A DNA stretch of 64,000 nt from Zelopaecilomyces penicillatus. Taxonomy: Eukaryota; Ascomycota; Sordariomycetes; Hypocreales; Pseudodiploosporaceae. The number at the start of each line of letters is the position of its first letter. Within the stretch, counting starts at the first letter, position 1. Of this stretch, positions 1 to 10,659 are shown piece by piece. The notes beneath the pieces are model-generated. The model did no database searches and was not told the origin of the DNA. It was given only the letters and a program-made list of their open reading frames with translations. Location of the stretch: positions 6,448,001-6,512,000 of the forward strand of contig VCCP01000002.1 in assembly GCA_005765155.1 (NCBI GenBank), read 5' to 3'. Both the position numbers and the translations under genes were made by a program.

Positions 1-1545
1 CCGTAGCCACCAGGACCGGCTTCGATTTGGGCTGGAGCGGCACCGGAGCCACCACCAAGTTCTTGCATGAGTTGCTAATGAAGAGAGTTAGTATCGTACA
101 AAACCAAACGAGCTGGAATAGCGACATACCTCCATCTCACGGTCGACGGCATCTCCGCTTCCTTCAATCCGGCCTGTAGGTCGTCCGCCAGCGTCGTTAT
201 TACGCCAGTTGGCGCCTCTCTGCCGGTCGGGACAGTCTCGAGCCATATGGCCAGCATTACCACAGACACGGCAAATGATGCTGGCGGTAAAGTTCTGTCG
301 CTCAGGGCAGTCGTATTTCCTGTGCCCGATCTTGCCACAGTTCTGGCAAGCTTGGTTTTCGTCATCACGAAGAGTACCGTTGAGAGCGGCGAGTTCTCGA
401 AGCTGGTTTCGTTTGAGTTCGTTCTGGCCTTCAGGAATAGAAGCTGCCTAGTGTGAGAGTTAGTATTTGTACGAACCATCACGGGTTGCAATGAAGACAT
501 TTGACTTACAGTTTCAATGACGTTGTGGATGAGCTGCTTGGCTTTGTTGACCTTTTCTTCGGTGTCGGCCATGATAAGACAGTGGAGATCTTCCTCCTGA
601 TTGCTGGAGTGAGCTGCATCAGAGCGTCCTTTGCCCTCCTTGACGGAGCCTTTGCCACGAATGGCAATTTTGGCACCGGAATCATTTTCCATTTTCTTCA
701 AGGTATTACCACGAGGTCCGATAAGTAAGCCAACTTTGGGTGGAGAGCTAGGTGTTAGTATCGCAATATTTGTTAGGGGTTAGACACGGTGGGGGGTTAG
801 GTCTTCAACATGAAGGACCAGATCTCATTCCAAAGCAACATAGCGATGCCAAATTGAGCCTGATCATACTCCAAGTAGAGGGGGGAAGGGGAGAATATTG
901 GTTAGGGTTAAAAGGGTTAGCAATCATACTGAAGTTAATTTCCGGGTAATCATTGACTGGCACATAGACCTTTTCTTGAGTCTTTGTAGGTCTACGGTAG
1001 TCCTGTGGCGGGTGGTAGTTAGGAATGGTCTTCATGGCCTTTTCGATCAGCTTGTGTCGCTCATCTTCGAGGCGCTTGCGATAACGATATTCTCGGGTGT
1101 TGATTCGGCGACCGTGGTTGTCATACTGAGGAGGGGGAGATGGAGATCTGTGATGGGTTAGTACTGAATGGATGCGCGACAGGGATAGCAAGATAAAAAC
1201 GCACCTATCTCCATCAGCAGGCACGACGTCGTCGATGCGCAGCTTCTGGCTAATCTCCTCAATTCGGAGATGGAGAGTATAGGCTTCAAGCTGTTCGCTG
1301 GTCATGGACGACATGATGGCAGTGGTCAGGCCCATGAGACCAGCAGCCTTGTTCTCTGAGGCATCGCCCCATCTGTTTCGCTTCTTCCGCTGTCGAGGGC
1401 CATCTGCCGCGCTGCGAGGTTCCGGGTCGCGACCACGTCTGGGTTCAGGCGCATCGTGTGTTTCTTCGCCTTCATCATCCGCAAAGCGTCGCTTCCCCAA
1501 GGGGATATTGTTGGAGCCTGTGGTGCCCTGATTTCTCCACGACAT
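1..1545 (-). CDS. BBP: Branch-point binding protein (splicing factor 1), 3' end off the window
   Basis: Homologue of yeast Msl5 / human SF1, the nuclear protein that recognises the intron branch site in the early spliceosome. Visible in order: a basic Arg/Lys-rich N-terminus (RQRKKRNRWG), the helix-hairpin region, a proline stretch SPSPPPQYD, a KH domain with the GLLIGPRGNTLKKME loop, and two CCHC zinc knuckles (CQNCGKIGHRKYDC and CRVCGNAGHMARDC). Exons on the minus strand: 1545-1205, 1147-930, 733-510, 447-130 and 74 to beyond base 1. The phases close exactly across introns 1148-1204, 734-929, 448-509 and 75-129. The C-terminal Gly/Pro-rich tail continues past the window edge. Every intron carries an exact TACTAAC. 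The ATG at 1545 begins MSWRNQGTTG, as in fungal orthologues. Family assignment is certain; the splice sites are inferred. Confidence 0.95.
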
Positions 1546-2019
1546 TTTGGCAGAATATTAAATGAATATATTGCCTGAAATGATGAGGGTTGAGATGGAA
1601 TTGAATGTTGCAGGCAGCAAGAGAGGTGTTCGTTTCATTTCACAAAGTTTCAGGGCTACCACTTCGGAAAAATGTTATTCCAGCTTTCGATGCGTCATGA
1701 ACCGTTGCTAACATAGCACAGCAAGCTTATACCAAAATAAGACCCCAAGCTTTTTTATCTCATGCAAACTCAACATAATTCAACGTAAATTTTAGTTGTA
1801 TTTGCATTGCCAATCTAGAGCACGGAGGGCCGTACGGTATGAACTCACATTGTGGCATACGAAGGGTATCGGCGCAAATTTATTCAACATGCTGCGGGTG
1901 CCCGCCCTATAATTCGTTGCTGGGGACGTCAGGGCGCAAAGCCGTCTTTGCTTGTTTCTTTTCTTCCTTTTCATAGCCATCCCTCTTTATCTTTGACTAG
2001 AGATCATAAAATTGCAGCC
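1546..2019. other. Divergent intergenic region, BBP / phosphotransferase
   Basis: 474 bp between two divergent start codons. It holds pyrimidine-rich stretches just before the phosphotransferase ATG (about 1950-1990). I see no RNA gene or repeat. Confidence 0.5.
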
Positions 2020-2789
2020 ATGTCACCCATCACAAATGGCATGCTCAACGCCCGACGCGAGAAAGACTGTATTAGCATCACTACTGAGCGCAAATACTTC
2101 CACGTTGACGGTTCGTTTATCAAGCGTAACCTTCGTCCATCCGAATGGCAACACAACCCCTCCTCTGGTACACTGTGTATACCTCGCTTTGGTAACGAAC
2201 GCATCTTAAATGAGGCCGCCACGCTTCGCTTTATCGCGGCTAATACAGATATTCCCGTGCCAAAGTTGTATGGCTGCTTCGAGGATGCTGACGCTGTGTA
2301 CCTTGTTGTGGAGTATGTTGAGGGGGTGGCTATGGCTGATCTCGCCCCGGAGCAACGCGAGATTGTTGCAGAGGAACTAGAGGGCCATCTCAAGACCTTA
2401 CGGAGCCTCAAGTCTGAAAGTTGGGGTGGACCAACTGGAATTGTAGGTTTACTCACTCTGCCGTGATATTTTTCTTGACTTCTGGTGTAAAGGTTGTTCC
2501 ACCCTACCGAGTTATGGTTCGCAGCCCGCGCCCAGTGTGGAAGATGAAACCAAGGGCGCTTCAGGATCTTGTATTCTGCCACAATGACCTGTCTACCCAT
2601 AATGTAATCGTCGACCCGGCTACATTGAAGGTTAAAGCTGTCATCGATTGGGAATATGCAGGATTCTACCCGGAGGAGTTTGAAGGCATGTATTTTCGCC
2701 GTCCTGGACCGTCAGTGGCACTTGACGGAGAAGTCAATGATGAGGCCCAACAGTTGGATATTATGCACAAGAATGAGGAGGTGAAATGA
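2020..2789 (+). CDS. APH-family phosphotransferase / kinase-like protein
   Basis: Two exons, 2020-2442 and 2493-2789, joined across a 50-bp intron in phase 0, give about 239 residues. The first exon has the small-molecule kinase N-lobe (NEAATLRFIAANTDIPVPKL, then hinge VYLVVEYVEG). The second has the catalytic loop FCHNDLSTHNVIVD (Brenner-type HxDxxxxN) and the metal-binding IDWEYAGFYP. This is the pattern of fungal phosphotransferase (APH, PF01636) proteins, whose substrates are mostly unknown. The ATG at 2020 (MSPITNGML) was chosen because it is the first methionine next to the conserved part; an in-frame upstream ATG at 1852 would add 56 unlikely residues. It is short for the family but keeps the key residues. 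The substrate cannot be inferred. Confidence 0.85.
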
Positions 2790-4018
2790 ATGATTCGACT
2801 GAGAAAGCTTCATTGTCTTGGTATTGAAGAAGTCATCCGTCTCAGAGATGGACGACTTAGCCTGAAACTAACTGAGAAGGACGTGACTTAATCGAGCGTG
2901 ACAACACCGTAGATGCACTTGAACACTGGCCAAGTCTATGGCATCCTCAATAGGAGGCCAATAAATGGAATACAATATTTTGACTGGGACAGATGGGTGA
3001 AATTCCTCCAACTACACGCCACGATCTGGAACGCAGCTGGCTAAAGTTGGCACTCCAATTACGCTGGCACGTGATCCCGTTTTGGCATCACTTAGCCACA
3101 CCACGGAACTCCCAGCCTTTTCACTCTCACAATTCATCTTCCACTCGTCATTTGTTCTACCACGAAGTATGCTATTTCTTCTAATTCGAAGCTAATGGCT
3201 AGCGGAGTTGGCATTGAGCGACCTAAACTTTATACTTTAGCCGCACCCCAACTAGTCTCGCACAATGCAGCCTCTTTAATACGGAACAATGGCCACTTTA
3301 GCTAATTCTAGCTAACGCGTTTAACCTAAGCAGCTCATTCTTTGTAGAATTGAAAAAAAAAAGAGAATTGCAAACATCTTTCTTCTCTTCATGATGAATT
3401 GCGGCTCATATCGAGTCCTTTGGCCTACCTGTCGGGAGCACCCTTGAAGTCTGCGCAAAACCAACCAGGGCGGTGCGAAAGGGCGACGAGAGTGGAGACG
3501 GCTCAAGACACACCATGTCCGAATGACGGCCACGATCTTGCCCAACCTCTCGTTTCCCGTGAAAATGGAGCTCCATGTCATGGGATCTGGAGCCATGCGG
3601 ACAAGGGAGATTGCGATTTGGCATGATGAAACTCGGCATCGCAGTTCGGTGGGGCATCTCCTGCGTTGAAGCTCCCCCACGATTTCTATATCCGAACTGC
3701 TGCTAAAGACACTGCTGTTTAATGCATCCGGCTTCAAGGGAGGGCGTTCGTGAGGGGTTCGTGACGCGAACCGTAGCACCGGAAGCGTTCGTATCAACCT
3801 CGATCAGAGTTTCTAAGTGGTTCGTCTCATGTCTTGCTGAATTCGGGGCTGTGGCTTATGGCTCGTACATGCTCTGCGCGCCATTGAGAGCATGGAAAGG
3901 GCGAATCGTGTAAGTGAAATGTGAATAAATAGGGCTAGCTTGCACCCATTATGTCGTGAGAGAAGATCAGATCCCTCATCATCTACTCAGTTGTGCGATC
4001 CGTCTACGATAGCCCACC
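2790..4018. other. Intergenic region with promoter of the GH128 gene
   Basis: About 1.2 kb without a supportable gene. It contains an A-rich run near 3352-3363 and a TATA-like AATAAATA at about 3924-3931, roughly 90 bp before the GH128 start. Open frames here (for example 3321-3797 minus) have no recognisable domain and look like chance. Confidence 0.45.
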
Positions 4019-4843
4019 ATGTCATCTCTCGTCCAGCTCCTCTCTCTGATCCTTGGCATCTCCGCCGTTGCCTATAGTCACTCCTCATCCCAGTTCACTC
4101 CCAACGGGAAAAAAGCCGGCTCAGCGGGTTCCAGAGCGTTGCCATTCTGGAAAGACCATTTAGGATGGTATTACGACTGGTCACCAGTCCCAAGACGGAA
4201 CTCCCCAGGCATCACACCCGTTCCCATGCTCTGGGGAGGCGGCGGCACCAGCCGAACAGACGCTGCGCACTTTGACAAGTTTCTGCACATGCCCGACACT
4301 CCGAAATACGTCCTTGGCTTCAACGAACCCGACTGCCCCGGACAAGATGTATCAGCCAACATGGCCGTCTCCCATGGCGTTAATCTGTGGAATTCCATGA
4401 TCGTGCCTTGGGCCAAAAAGGGAACCCTCCTCGGTAGTCCAGCCATGTGCCACCAACGTCACGAAACCTGGCTCAAAGACTTTAGCAAGAAGCCTCTGGC
4501 CCGGAGCTGGGATTTCACAGCCATTCACATCTACAAACCAGACCTGGCTGGTGTCCAGGCGAACATCGATTACTATTGGAACACATACCGCAAGCCAATC
4601 TGGGTAACTGAGCTCGGCTGTGTATTTGACGATGGGGGCTGGAGACCCTGTACGGACCAAAAGTACATCAATCGATGGATCTACGATGTTGTCGACTTGC
4701 TGGAGAATAATCCTCATGTGGCTGCCTATGCATACACTGATGGAGGTGGTCTGGGGAATGCTTGGAACCCGACGAATGCTGCTGGAACGGCATTGAGCGA
4801 GTCAGGGAGAACGTATCTTTCGGCAATAAAGAAATACAACTAA
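4019..4843 (+). CDS. Secreted GH128 (Asl1-like) beta-1,3-glucanase
   Basis: Intronless, 274 residues. Residues 1-20 (MSSLVQLLSLILGISAVAYS) form a signal peptide. The rest matches the Asl1-like glycosyl hydrolase catalytic domain (GH128): the WYYDWSP strand, FNEPDCPGQ with the expected acid/base Glu, and WVTELGC with the expected nucleophile Glu near residue 197. FTAIHIYKPD and AYAYTDGGG complete the barrel. Known members cleave beta-1,3-glucan, so a role in wall remodelling or in feeding on other glucans is likely. Length is normal for a single-domain member; no GPI signal or carbohydrate-binding module is visible. A TATA-like element lies about 90 bp upstream. Confidence 0.93.
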   Translation: MSSLVQLLSLILGISAVAYSHSSSQFTPNGKKAGSAGSRALPFWKDHLGWYYDWSPVPRRNSPGITPVPMLWGGGGTSRTDAAHFDKFLHMPDTPKYVLGFNEPDCPGQDVSANMAVSHGVNLWNSMIVPWAKKGTLLGSPAMCHQRHETWLKDFSKKPLARSWDFTAIHIYKPDLAGVQANIDYYWNTYRKPIWVTELGCVFDDGGWRPCTDQKYINRWIYDVVDLLENNPHVAAYAYTDGGGLGNAWNPTNAAGTALSESGRTYLSAIKKYN

Positions 4844-5219
4844 AGTGGGATTTGTAAATGGCTGGAGTATTTTCCTTTTGGGGTTTCGTGGTTATTTTTC
4901 CTTTACCTTTCGGTATATGGAGCTTGGAGTTTAGGCGTGGGTAACAAGCAATGGGATTACCATTTTGAAGATGAGTTGGATAAAGAACATAGCAATTTAC
5001 AGTCATCGATTCTTCTACAACTTCATTTTTGTCTGGGGTCAAGTGCTTGGATGTTGGAGGTGTCGTGGCTTCTCCATCGATAAAGCCAAAGTCCTAAAAA
5101 CTCGCTGTTTTGTTACACTCAAAATGACAATGAATTAAGCGCTAAAGAAAATGTCTATATAGATCTACCTAATCAATAACCCCATGTGCCTCGCAGCAGA
5201 CAATTGTGAGCCCCTCCCC
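4844..5219. other. Convergent 3' intergenic region
   Basis: 376 bp between the convergent GH128 and 2-oxoglutarate oxygenase genes. It presumably holds both polyadenylation regions; it is A/T-rich around 5090-5170. No gene is seen. Confidence 0.4.
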
Positions 5220-6396
5220 TCATGGAACACTCAGCATAGCCTTCTCAGGCTGCAGCCCAGCCTTCATCCCTCCAACCAAGATCGACTCAGGCTGCAGCTC
5301 ATGAGGCTTCTCATACGTCTCATTCTTCTTCGCATACCAGTCAAACGCGCTCACAGTCTCACCCTCAGTATCAACAAACTCAGCGTCGTCGCTCGGCCGG
5401 AGGAAGTACGCCACGCTATACCGGTCACCCGTATCAAGCGGCAGCGCACGATGCAGCGCCGAGCGCAGCTTATACCCCGAAAGAAAACGCAGCGTATCGC
5501 CAATGTTAATGATTGCATGACCCGCGCGAGGCTCGACGAAGCGCCACTGGAACTTCTCCCCTGTCTCTGGGCAGGGAGTGTCACTCGGGCATAGGACTTG
5601 CAGGCCCCATTGCTGAGCGAAGAGGAGGGTTAGAGAGCCAATGTCTGTGTGCATGTTTTGTCCGACATGACCGTCGTTGCTGTTGTCCATAGGCGGATAG
5701 TGGAGGAAGAAGAGGGAGCTTTTGGAAGGGGCGTCATCGCGGTGGTATTGGTGTAAGCTGCGGTTGCCTTTGAGGCCGAGACCGGTTGAGATGCACTCTA
5801 GGAGGATCTTTGTGACAAAGTGGCACTCGGCTTGGAAGTCTGCGAAAGTTTGGATCTGGTTTTCGACAACGGAGGGGAGAGCCCACCGACCAGCTAATTC
5901 TGAACGTCCAATCTATGAAGTTATTAGACTACGTCACCAAAGGAAAACAACATCACTATTAGAGAGGGTTATGTTACCTTCAATGCCTCCCACCCATCTC
6001 TTTTGGCACCCACACCAGCATGAGTCCCAATGGGCTTGTACCTGTTTGTCTATTGTGTTAGTTTTACTCAAGTATATTTGGGGTAGGAGGAACATCTTAA
6101 TATCCCTCCCCTTGAAGGCTGGTGGTCACATACCCATGCGAGTTGCTGACAGTCTCAGTTTCCAGCTTAGTTTCCTGACTCTGTGCAAACCACTCTTCCA
6201 TGACACTCTGCAACTCATCGAGATTGCGGAGCATCTTGCCCGCGCTTGATGGCGTCAGGTCAAGGTAGAAAAAGCCAACTTCAGTACAAGCGCATATCAG
6301 CTTGGTGAGCTCCATGGAATCCCGGTCTAGAAGCTTGGAGAACATGATTGTCCTGAGCTCTGCCAGGGGAGTTGAAGGGGTTGTCAAGCCAGGCAT
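5220..6396 (-). CDS. 2-oxoglutarate/Fe(II)-dependent oxygenase (isopenicillin N synthase-like)
   Basis: Three exons (6396-6134, 6041-5978, 5912-5220) give 339 residues with phases closing. Introns are 92 and 65 bp. The N-terminal DIOX_N part has TEVGFFYLDL. The catalytic half carries the iron ligands in HTDIGSLT and in LHRALPLDTGDRYS, where the RYS arginine binds 2-oxoglutarate. This is the typical layout of the isopenicillin N synthase / gibberellin oxidase superfamily, soluble enzymes that hydroxylate, desaturate or cyclise small molecules. The start at 6396 (MPGLTTPSTP) fits fungal relatives. The gene shares a 2.1-kb divergent promoter region with an MFS transporter, which hints at a shared small-molecule role. 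The substrate is unknown. Confidence 0.92.
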
Positions 6397-8527
6397 TTTG
6401 TCGTTTTCGAAGAGTTTGGCAATTTTGACTGTCCTTCTTTGGTTGACTCAATGAAGCTTGTGGCTTAAAAGTTTGGCTGATTCAAGTCAGTAAGTGATGG
6501 AGTTTCTCATCTTTATAGATGAAATACAGCCTTAATAATCTCGAAAGAATAAAAAAATAGACACTTCCTTCATTGCTGTACAGTTTACGAGGATTCAATT
6601 CCTTGACAATAGTCCCCTATTCACCCTGCCCAGGATAACATGGGGAGGGCTTTTACTAAGCCCTGCACTTAAGCTCCATAGTATTGGCGCAAGATGTGAT
6701 GAGTCGGGGCAATAATAGAGCCAGGATGACGCTGAGGAAAATCCCAAAGGAGCTATTCTGCGTCAAAGCATTCGAAGTTCTGCCTCTCCCAGGTGGTGCT
6801 GGGCCACCCTGCGTGCATACTTGCCATGGGTTGCCGACGTGTAAAATGACGCACAAAGACTGGTCTCGTGTGTGGGCTGCCAAGGTCGCTGTGGTCGGAA
6901 CTTGGATAATCAAAGCATTCTTGCATTTGCATTTTGCTTCCGAGATGACTGATTTTGCCTGATTAGGATTGATGTTGCGCCACTTGGCTTGTCAACGGGG
7001 GGCCGATCCGTCCCCCGATTATCGCCACAAGGCTGAAATAGCCTCTATGTAACCACTCTATCCATCTGCATAAAGTTCTTTACAACTCTGTAAGCTTATT
7101 TCTGATTGCGTAGCATTGGAAACAATTAACCTGTTGAAGAGGCTGTGCAACTGTACGTCCGAATCTGCAGCTTAGACCAGGCACCATTCCCATCGCGGGT
7201 TCATCTCGCTTGGCTTCAGCCGCCGTTGGGGTCCGATCGTTGTTGATGCTAGCGCCATCGCAAAGAATGCCCTTACTGTATGTGCTGTGAACACAATATT
7301 GAGGCACCTATGCGAGAGAAACTCGGCAGTTACCGGTTTCGCAACCTTTTTTGATTGGTAAAAATATCCATGGCGTGATCGGCCCGGACATGGTATCGTG
7401 GAAAAAAAACCAGGGGGAGAATTAAATAATGTGCTATAATTGGGGTTCTGTTAAGTTTTATTTGTACAAACCAACATGGGCACCTAGCCCTACACAAATG
7501 AACTGAGGTATATCATGCTTCTTGTTAAGTCAGTGTGTTGTTTATATGGAGAGTGCTTACATGTTTGCCTGGAGGGCGCAGCATGTACGCCAATATAGTT
7601 ACAAAGCTGCAGATCCTGGAGTTGAACAAACTAGAGAAGACTATGTAACAGAAGGTAGTATCCATCCAAGAGGAATGTCATCCATGTACAGTACACTTCC
7701 TTATATATCCAATCCGGAAAACGATTGCAGCTTTGTATCTTGGCTACCGAGTTAAATACATGATTGGTGATAACAATTCGCAGACTGGGCCTCTTTTTGG
7801 AGCATCTTGTATACTTTAATCTTGGGAAACCCTGAAGCGCCTTGACCCTTCGGTTGCTGAAAAAATGGCGAAAGGATTCGGCATTACTTTCTTCAGCTTG
7901 GACCCTGCAGAAAGCCATTTACACGCCGCTGCCGACCCACATCATAACTTTGGTGGTGAGTCAACACCAAACAGAAACAACATGGAGAGGGCGTATCAGC
8001 ACTTGTAACCGAACAACATGTCTTTGGCTCCCCCCCTGGTCAACTTTCCACCTTGGCCGCCCTCTTTTCGGGTTTCCTCGAGCGGTCTACTCTCTTGCTT
8101 TTATCTATGCACGTCAGAAATCCTACTGGACTGTGTATGTGCCATTTTTATTGTGCGGTTTCGGGGCGTATTTTGGCCGACTTTACCCAAATGGAAACGA
8201 AGAAAATTGGCATTGGCCCACACACTCCGATCCAACGTCAAAGAGCAAACCGTATGCAAGTATCTCAATATCCGGTTCTTTACACGGGTGGGCTTCTTGG
8301 GGCCGGTCAGGGTCCGATAGGTGGAAACCCGAGATGTAGCTTTGATGGATCTACGCCTTGGATGTCATCAAACAGTGGCAGATGAGGTCTGTCATTTCTG
8401 TTACAATAATTGACCTTTGTTTTTCTTTACCCTTACTACTGCAGATAGAATCCTTCCTTTGCTTTTGTAGTATTTTCTTCATCTCTGAAGATTGTTTTGT
8501 GATTCTTGTCAAGGACTACCCATCACA
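6397..8527. other. Long divergent intergenic region, oxygenase / MFS transporter
   Basis: 2.1 kb between divergent starts. Several 70-165 codon frames exist but none shows a domain, compositional bias or supporting splice sites. A G/C-rich imperfect palindrome (GGGGGGCCGATCCGTCCCCC) lies at about 6998-7017. CT-rich stretches precede the MFS ATG (8400-8510). No RNA gene is recognised. Confidence 0.4.
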
Positions 8528-10205
8528 ATGGCTCGCGCTGCTTCAATAGATGCGATTGAGCACCACCCAGTAATAGACAACATCGCGCAGCCTGCACCGT
8601 CACCAACGCAAAATGGCTCAGCCGCCGAGAGTGTACCGCCTCGCGATGGAGGCAGGGCAGCTTGGATGCTTTTGGCCGCAGTATCTTGCATTCTCATGAT
8701 CTCGTGGGGTATGTCACGCTTCACTGTTGCCATGCTTCTGAAACTAATGTGTTCTCAGGCTTTGGAAGCGCAGCGGGTGTGTATAGAGAGTACTATTTCA
8801 ACCATGAGCCGATGAAGGGCAATCAGCTTTTAGCATCGCTAGGTGTCATGATTGTGGTAAGTCATTACTTTCCTGACCTTGAGCTTTGAGGGACTGCCCA
8901 CTTACACGAGCAGGGCATTCTTCAAGTCATGTCCCCGTTTTTGCTTCACTATCTCAGCAGCCGGCCGCACCAGAGGAAACCAATGATGTGGACTGGCATG
9001 ATCATCTTGGTCGCAGCCTCCCTGGGAGCTGCATTTTCACAAACCGTGAGTATTTCCCCCAGTCTTAGTGATTGGCAAGTACCTTGCTCATAGTAATACA
9101 GCCACTGCAAGTCATCATGACCCAAGGCTTGCTCTATGGTGTGGGCAGCGGTTTGCTGTTTGCCCCGTCTGTCAGCTTCATAGATGAATGGTTCATTGAG
9201 CGCCGAGGCTTTGCAAATGGCCTTTTGTAAGTCAGGCCGCATCACTTTCACCCTCCAATTCGCATCTGTTTCATCAACTAACCGCAGCTCCCAGCTTCGG
9301 CTCCAACAACATCGCGGCTGCTGGATTCTCGCCTGTATTTTCTATTCTGCTAAAAAAGTTTGGCCCCCGCCCAGTACTTATCGGGTGGGCAATCCTTGCC
9401 GGATCAATCATCTCAATCGGCATCTTTTTCGTGCGGCCTCGCCTCACAAAGTACGATGAGTCAAAAGCCCAGGTATCACTCAAACAGCTGGGGAAACCGC
9501 TCTTCTTACTATTTGCACTGTCAATGACGCTTCAGGGTTTGGCAAACTTCCTCCCTGCGGCATACCTACCCAGCTACGCTACCGACTTGGGGTTTCCCAC
9601 TGCTCAAGGCGCGCTTTTGATCACCTATCTCAGTTTGTCGGGAATGATTGGACAGTCGCTTTTGGGTCTTCTGACGTGAGTGAACATCCTGTACTTGCAT
9701 TTTGCTGGCAGGTTTCTAACAGAAATATAGCGACGCTGTTGGCGCCTTGCTGCCATTATTCTTGAGTACACTGGTTAGCACCTTTGCTGTCGTGGTGTTG
9801 TGGGGACTTGGACAGTCATACTGGATGTTGGTGCTTCTGACTATTTTGTTCGGAGCTTTCTCATTCAGCTTTGTTGTTTTCAGAAGCCACATGGCCGCAG
9901 CCGTAGTCGGAGATTTGGACCACCCAAATGACGAGCTTGTCGTTTCCGGTGCGTTGCTCGCCATTCGTGGTGGCGCTGCAGTCGTGTCTGGATATATGGG
10001 CGCCGCCATTTTGTCAGCGGGCGAGCACAAAGGCATCAAGTCCACATATGGTGCCGGGAAATGGCAGTCTCTTATCATCGCATTGGGCGTTTTGATGTTT
10101 GGTGCGACAGTTGGCGCCATTGGTTTCTTCAAGAAGGAGAGGAGGATGATTAGGGTTGCGAAGAAAGACACCAATGAGGGAAATGCCGTGATGGAGAAAA
10201 GCTAG
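8528..10205 (+). CDS. MFS transporter, monocarboxylate-permease-like
   Basis: Six exons (8528-8708, 8759-8856, 8914-9045, 9102-9226, 9295-9675, 9731-10205) give 463 residues with all phases closing. A hydrophilic N-terminus (PRDGGRAAWM) leads into about 12 hydrophobic helices. Recognisable pieces are FGSAAGVYREYYF, the loop SFIDEWFIERRGFANGL between helices 4 and 5, and a C-terminal KKERR tail. This resembles the fungal MCT/Mch family of proton-coupled carboxylate transporters in the plasma membrane; the substrate cannot be read. Exon 5 was taken from the AG at 9293-9294 because the upstream AG at 9286-9287 breaks the frame. The gene is convergent with an FAD-linked oxidase. Confidence 0.9.
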
Positions 10206-10659
10206 TAGTTTTGGAGTCAAAACTACACTGAGTTGCCATAGATAATAGGAAATGTGAAAAGAGATGAGCTTCAACGTCTCTGATGCTGCTTTCTTCTTAC
10301 ATTCTGAGAATGGCCCGCTTCTTGTGTCGTTAACCTCTGATGATGGAAAGCGTTTAGTTGAAGCCAAATATGGTGCTGCATTGGACCTACGTAGATGTGG
10401 AAGATAGTGAAGAAAAAAACGCAGTCTCGAGGCGAGTTGATTCCATACGGTTTCAGTGCAGATGCCTGGTGTATGTGGATTTTACCACTCTTTGAGCCTC
10501 AACTCGTCCGAAAAACAATAGGCCAATTCTCATTTGTATACGGAACAAGACAAGCAATTAATAGAGTCATACAGCAGTGTTCTTAACCTCAACTATTACG
10601 TAAGTATCGCTGACATGGCATCTAATGTATTGAATAAATCTCCTTTAGGGATTCACCTT
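10206..10659. other. Convergent 3' intergenic region
   Basis: 454 bp between the stops of the MFS and FAD-oxidase genes. It holds only 3' flanks; nothing coding is supported. Confidence 0.4.

Noticed and set aside
3321..3797. Minus-strand 158-codon frame
   Set aside because: No domain, no start context and mixed composition; overlapping frames of similar length exist on both strands.
7842..8339. Plus-strand 165-codon frame upstream of the MFS gene
   Set aside because: No domain; it probably lies in promoter and 5' leader sequence.
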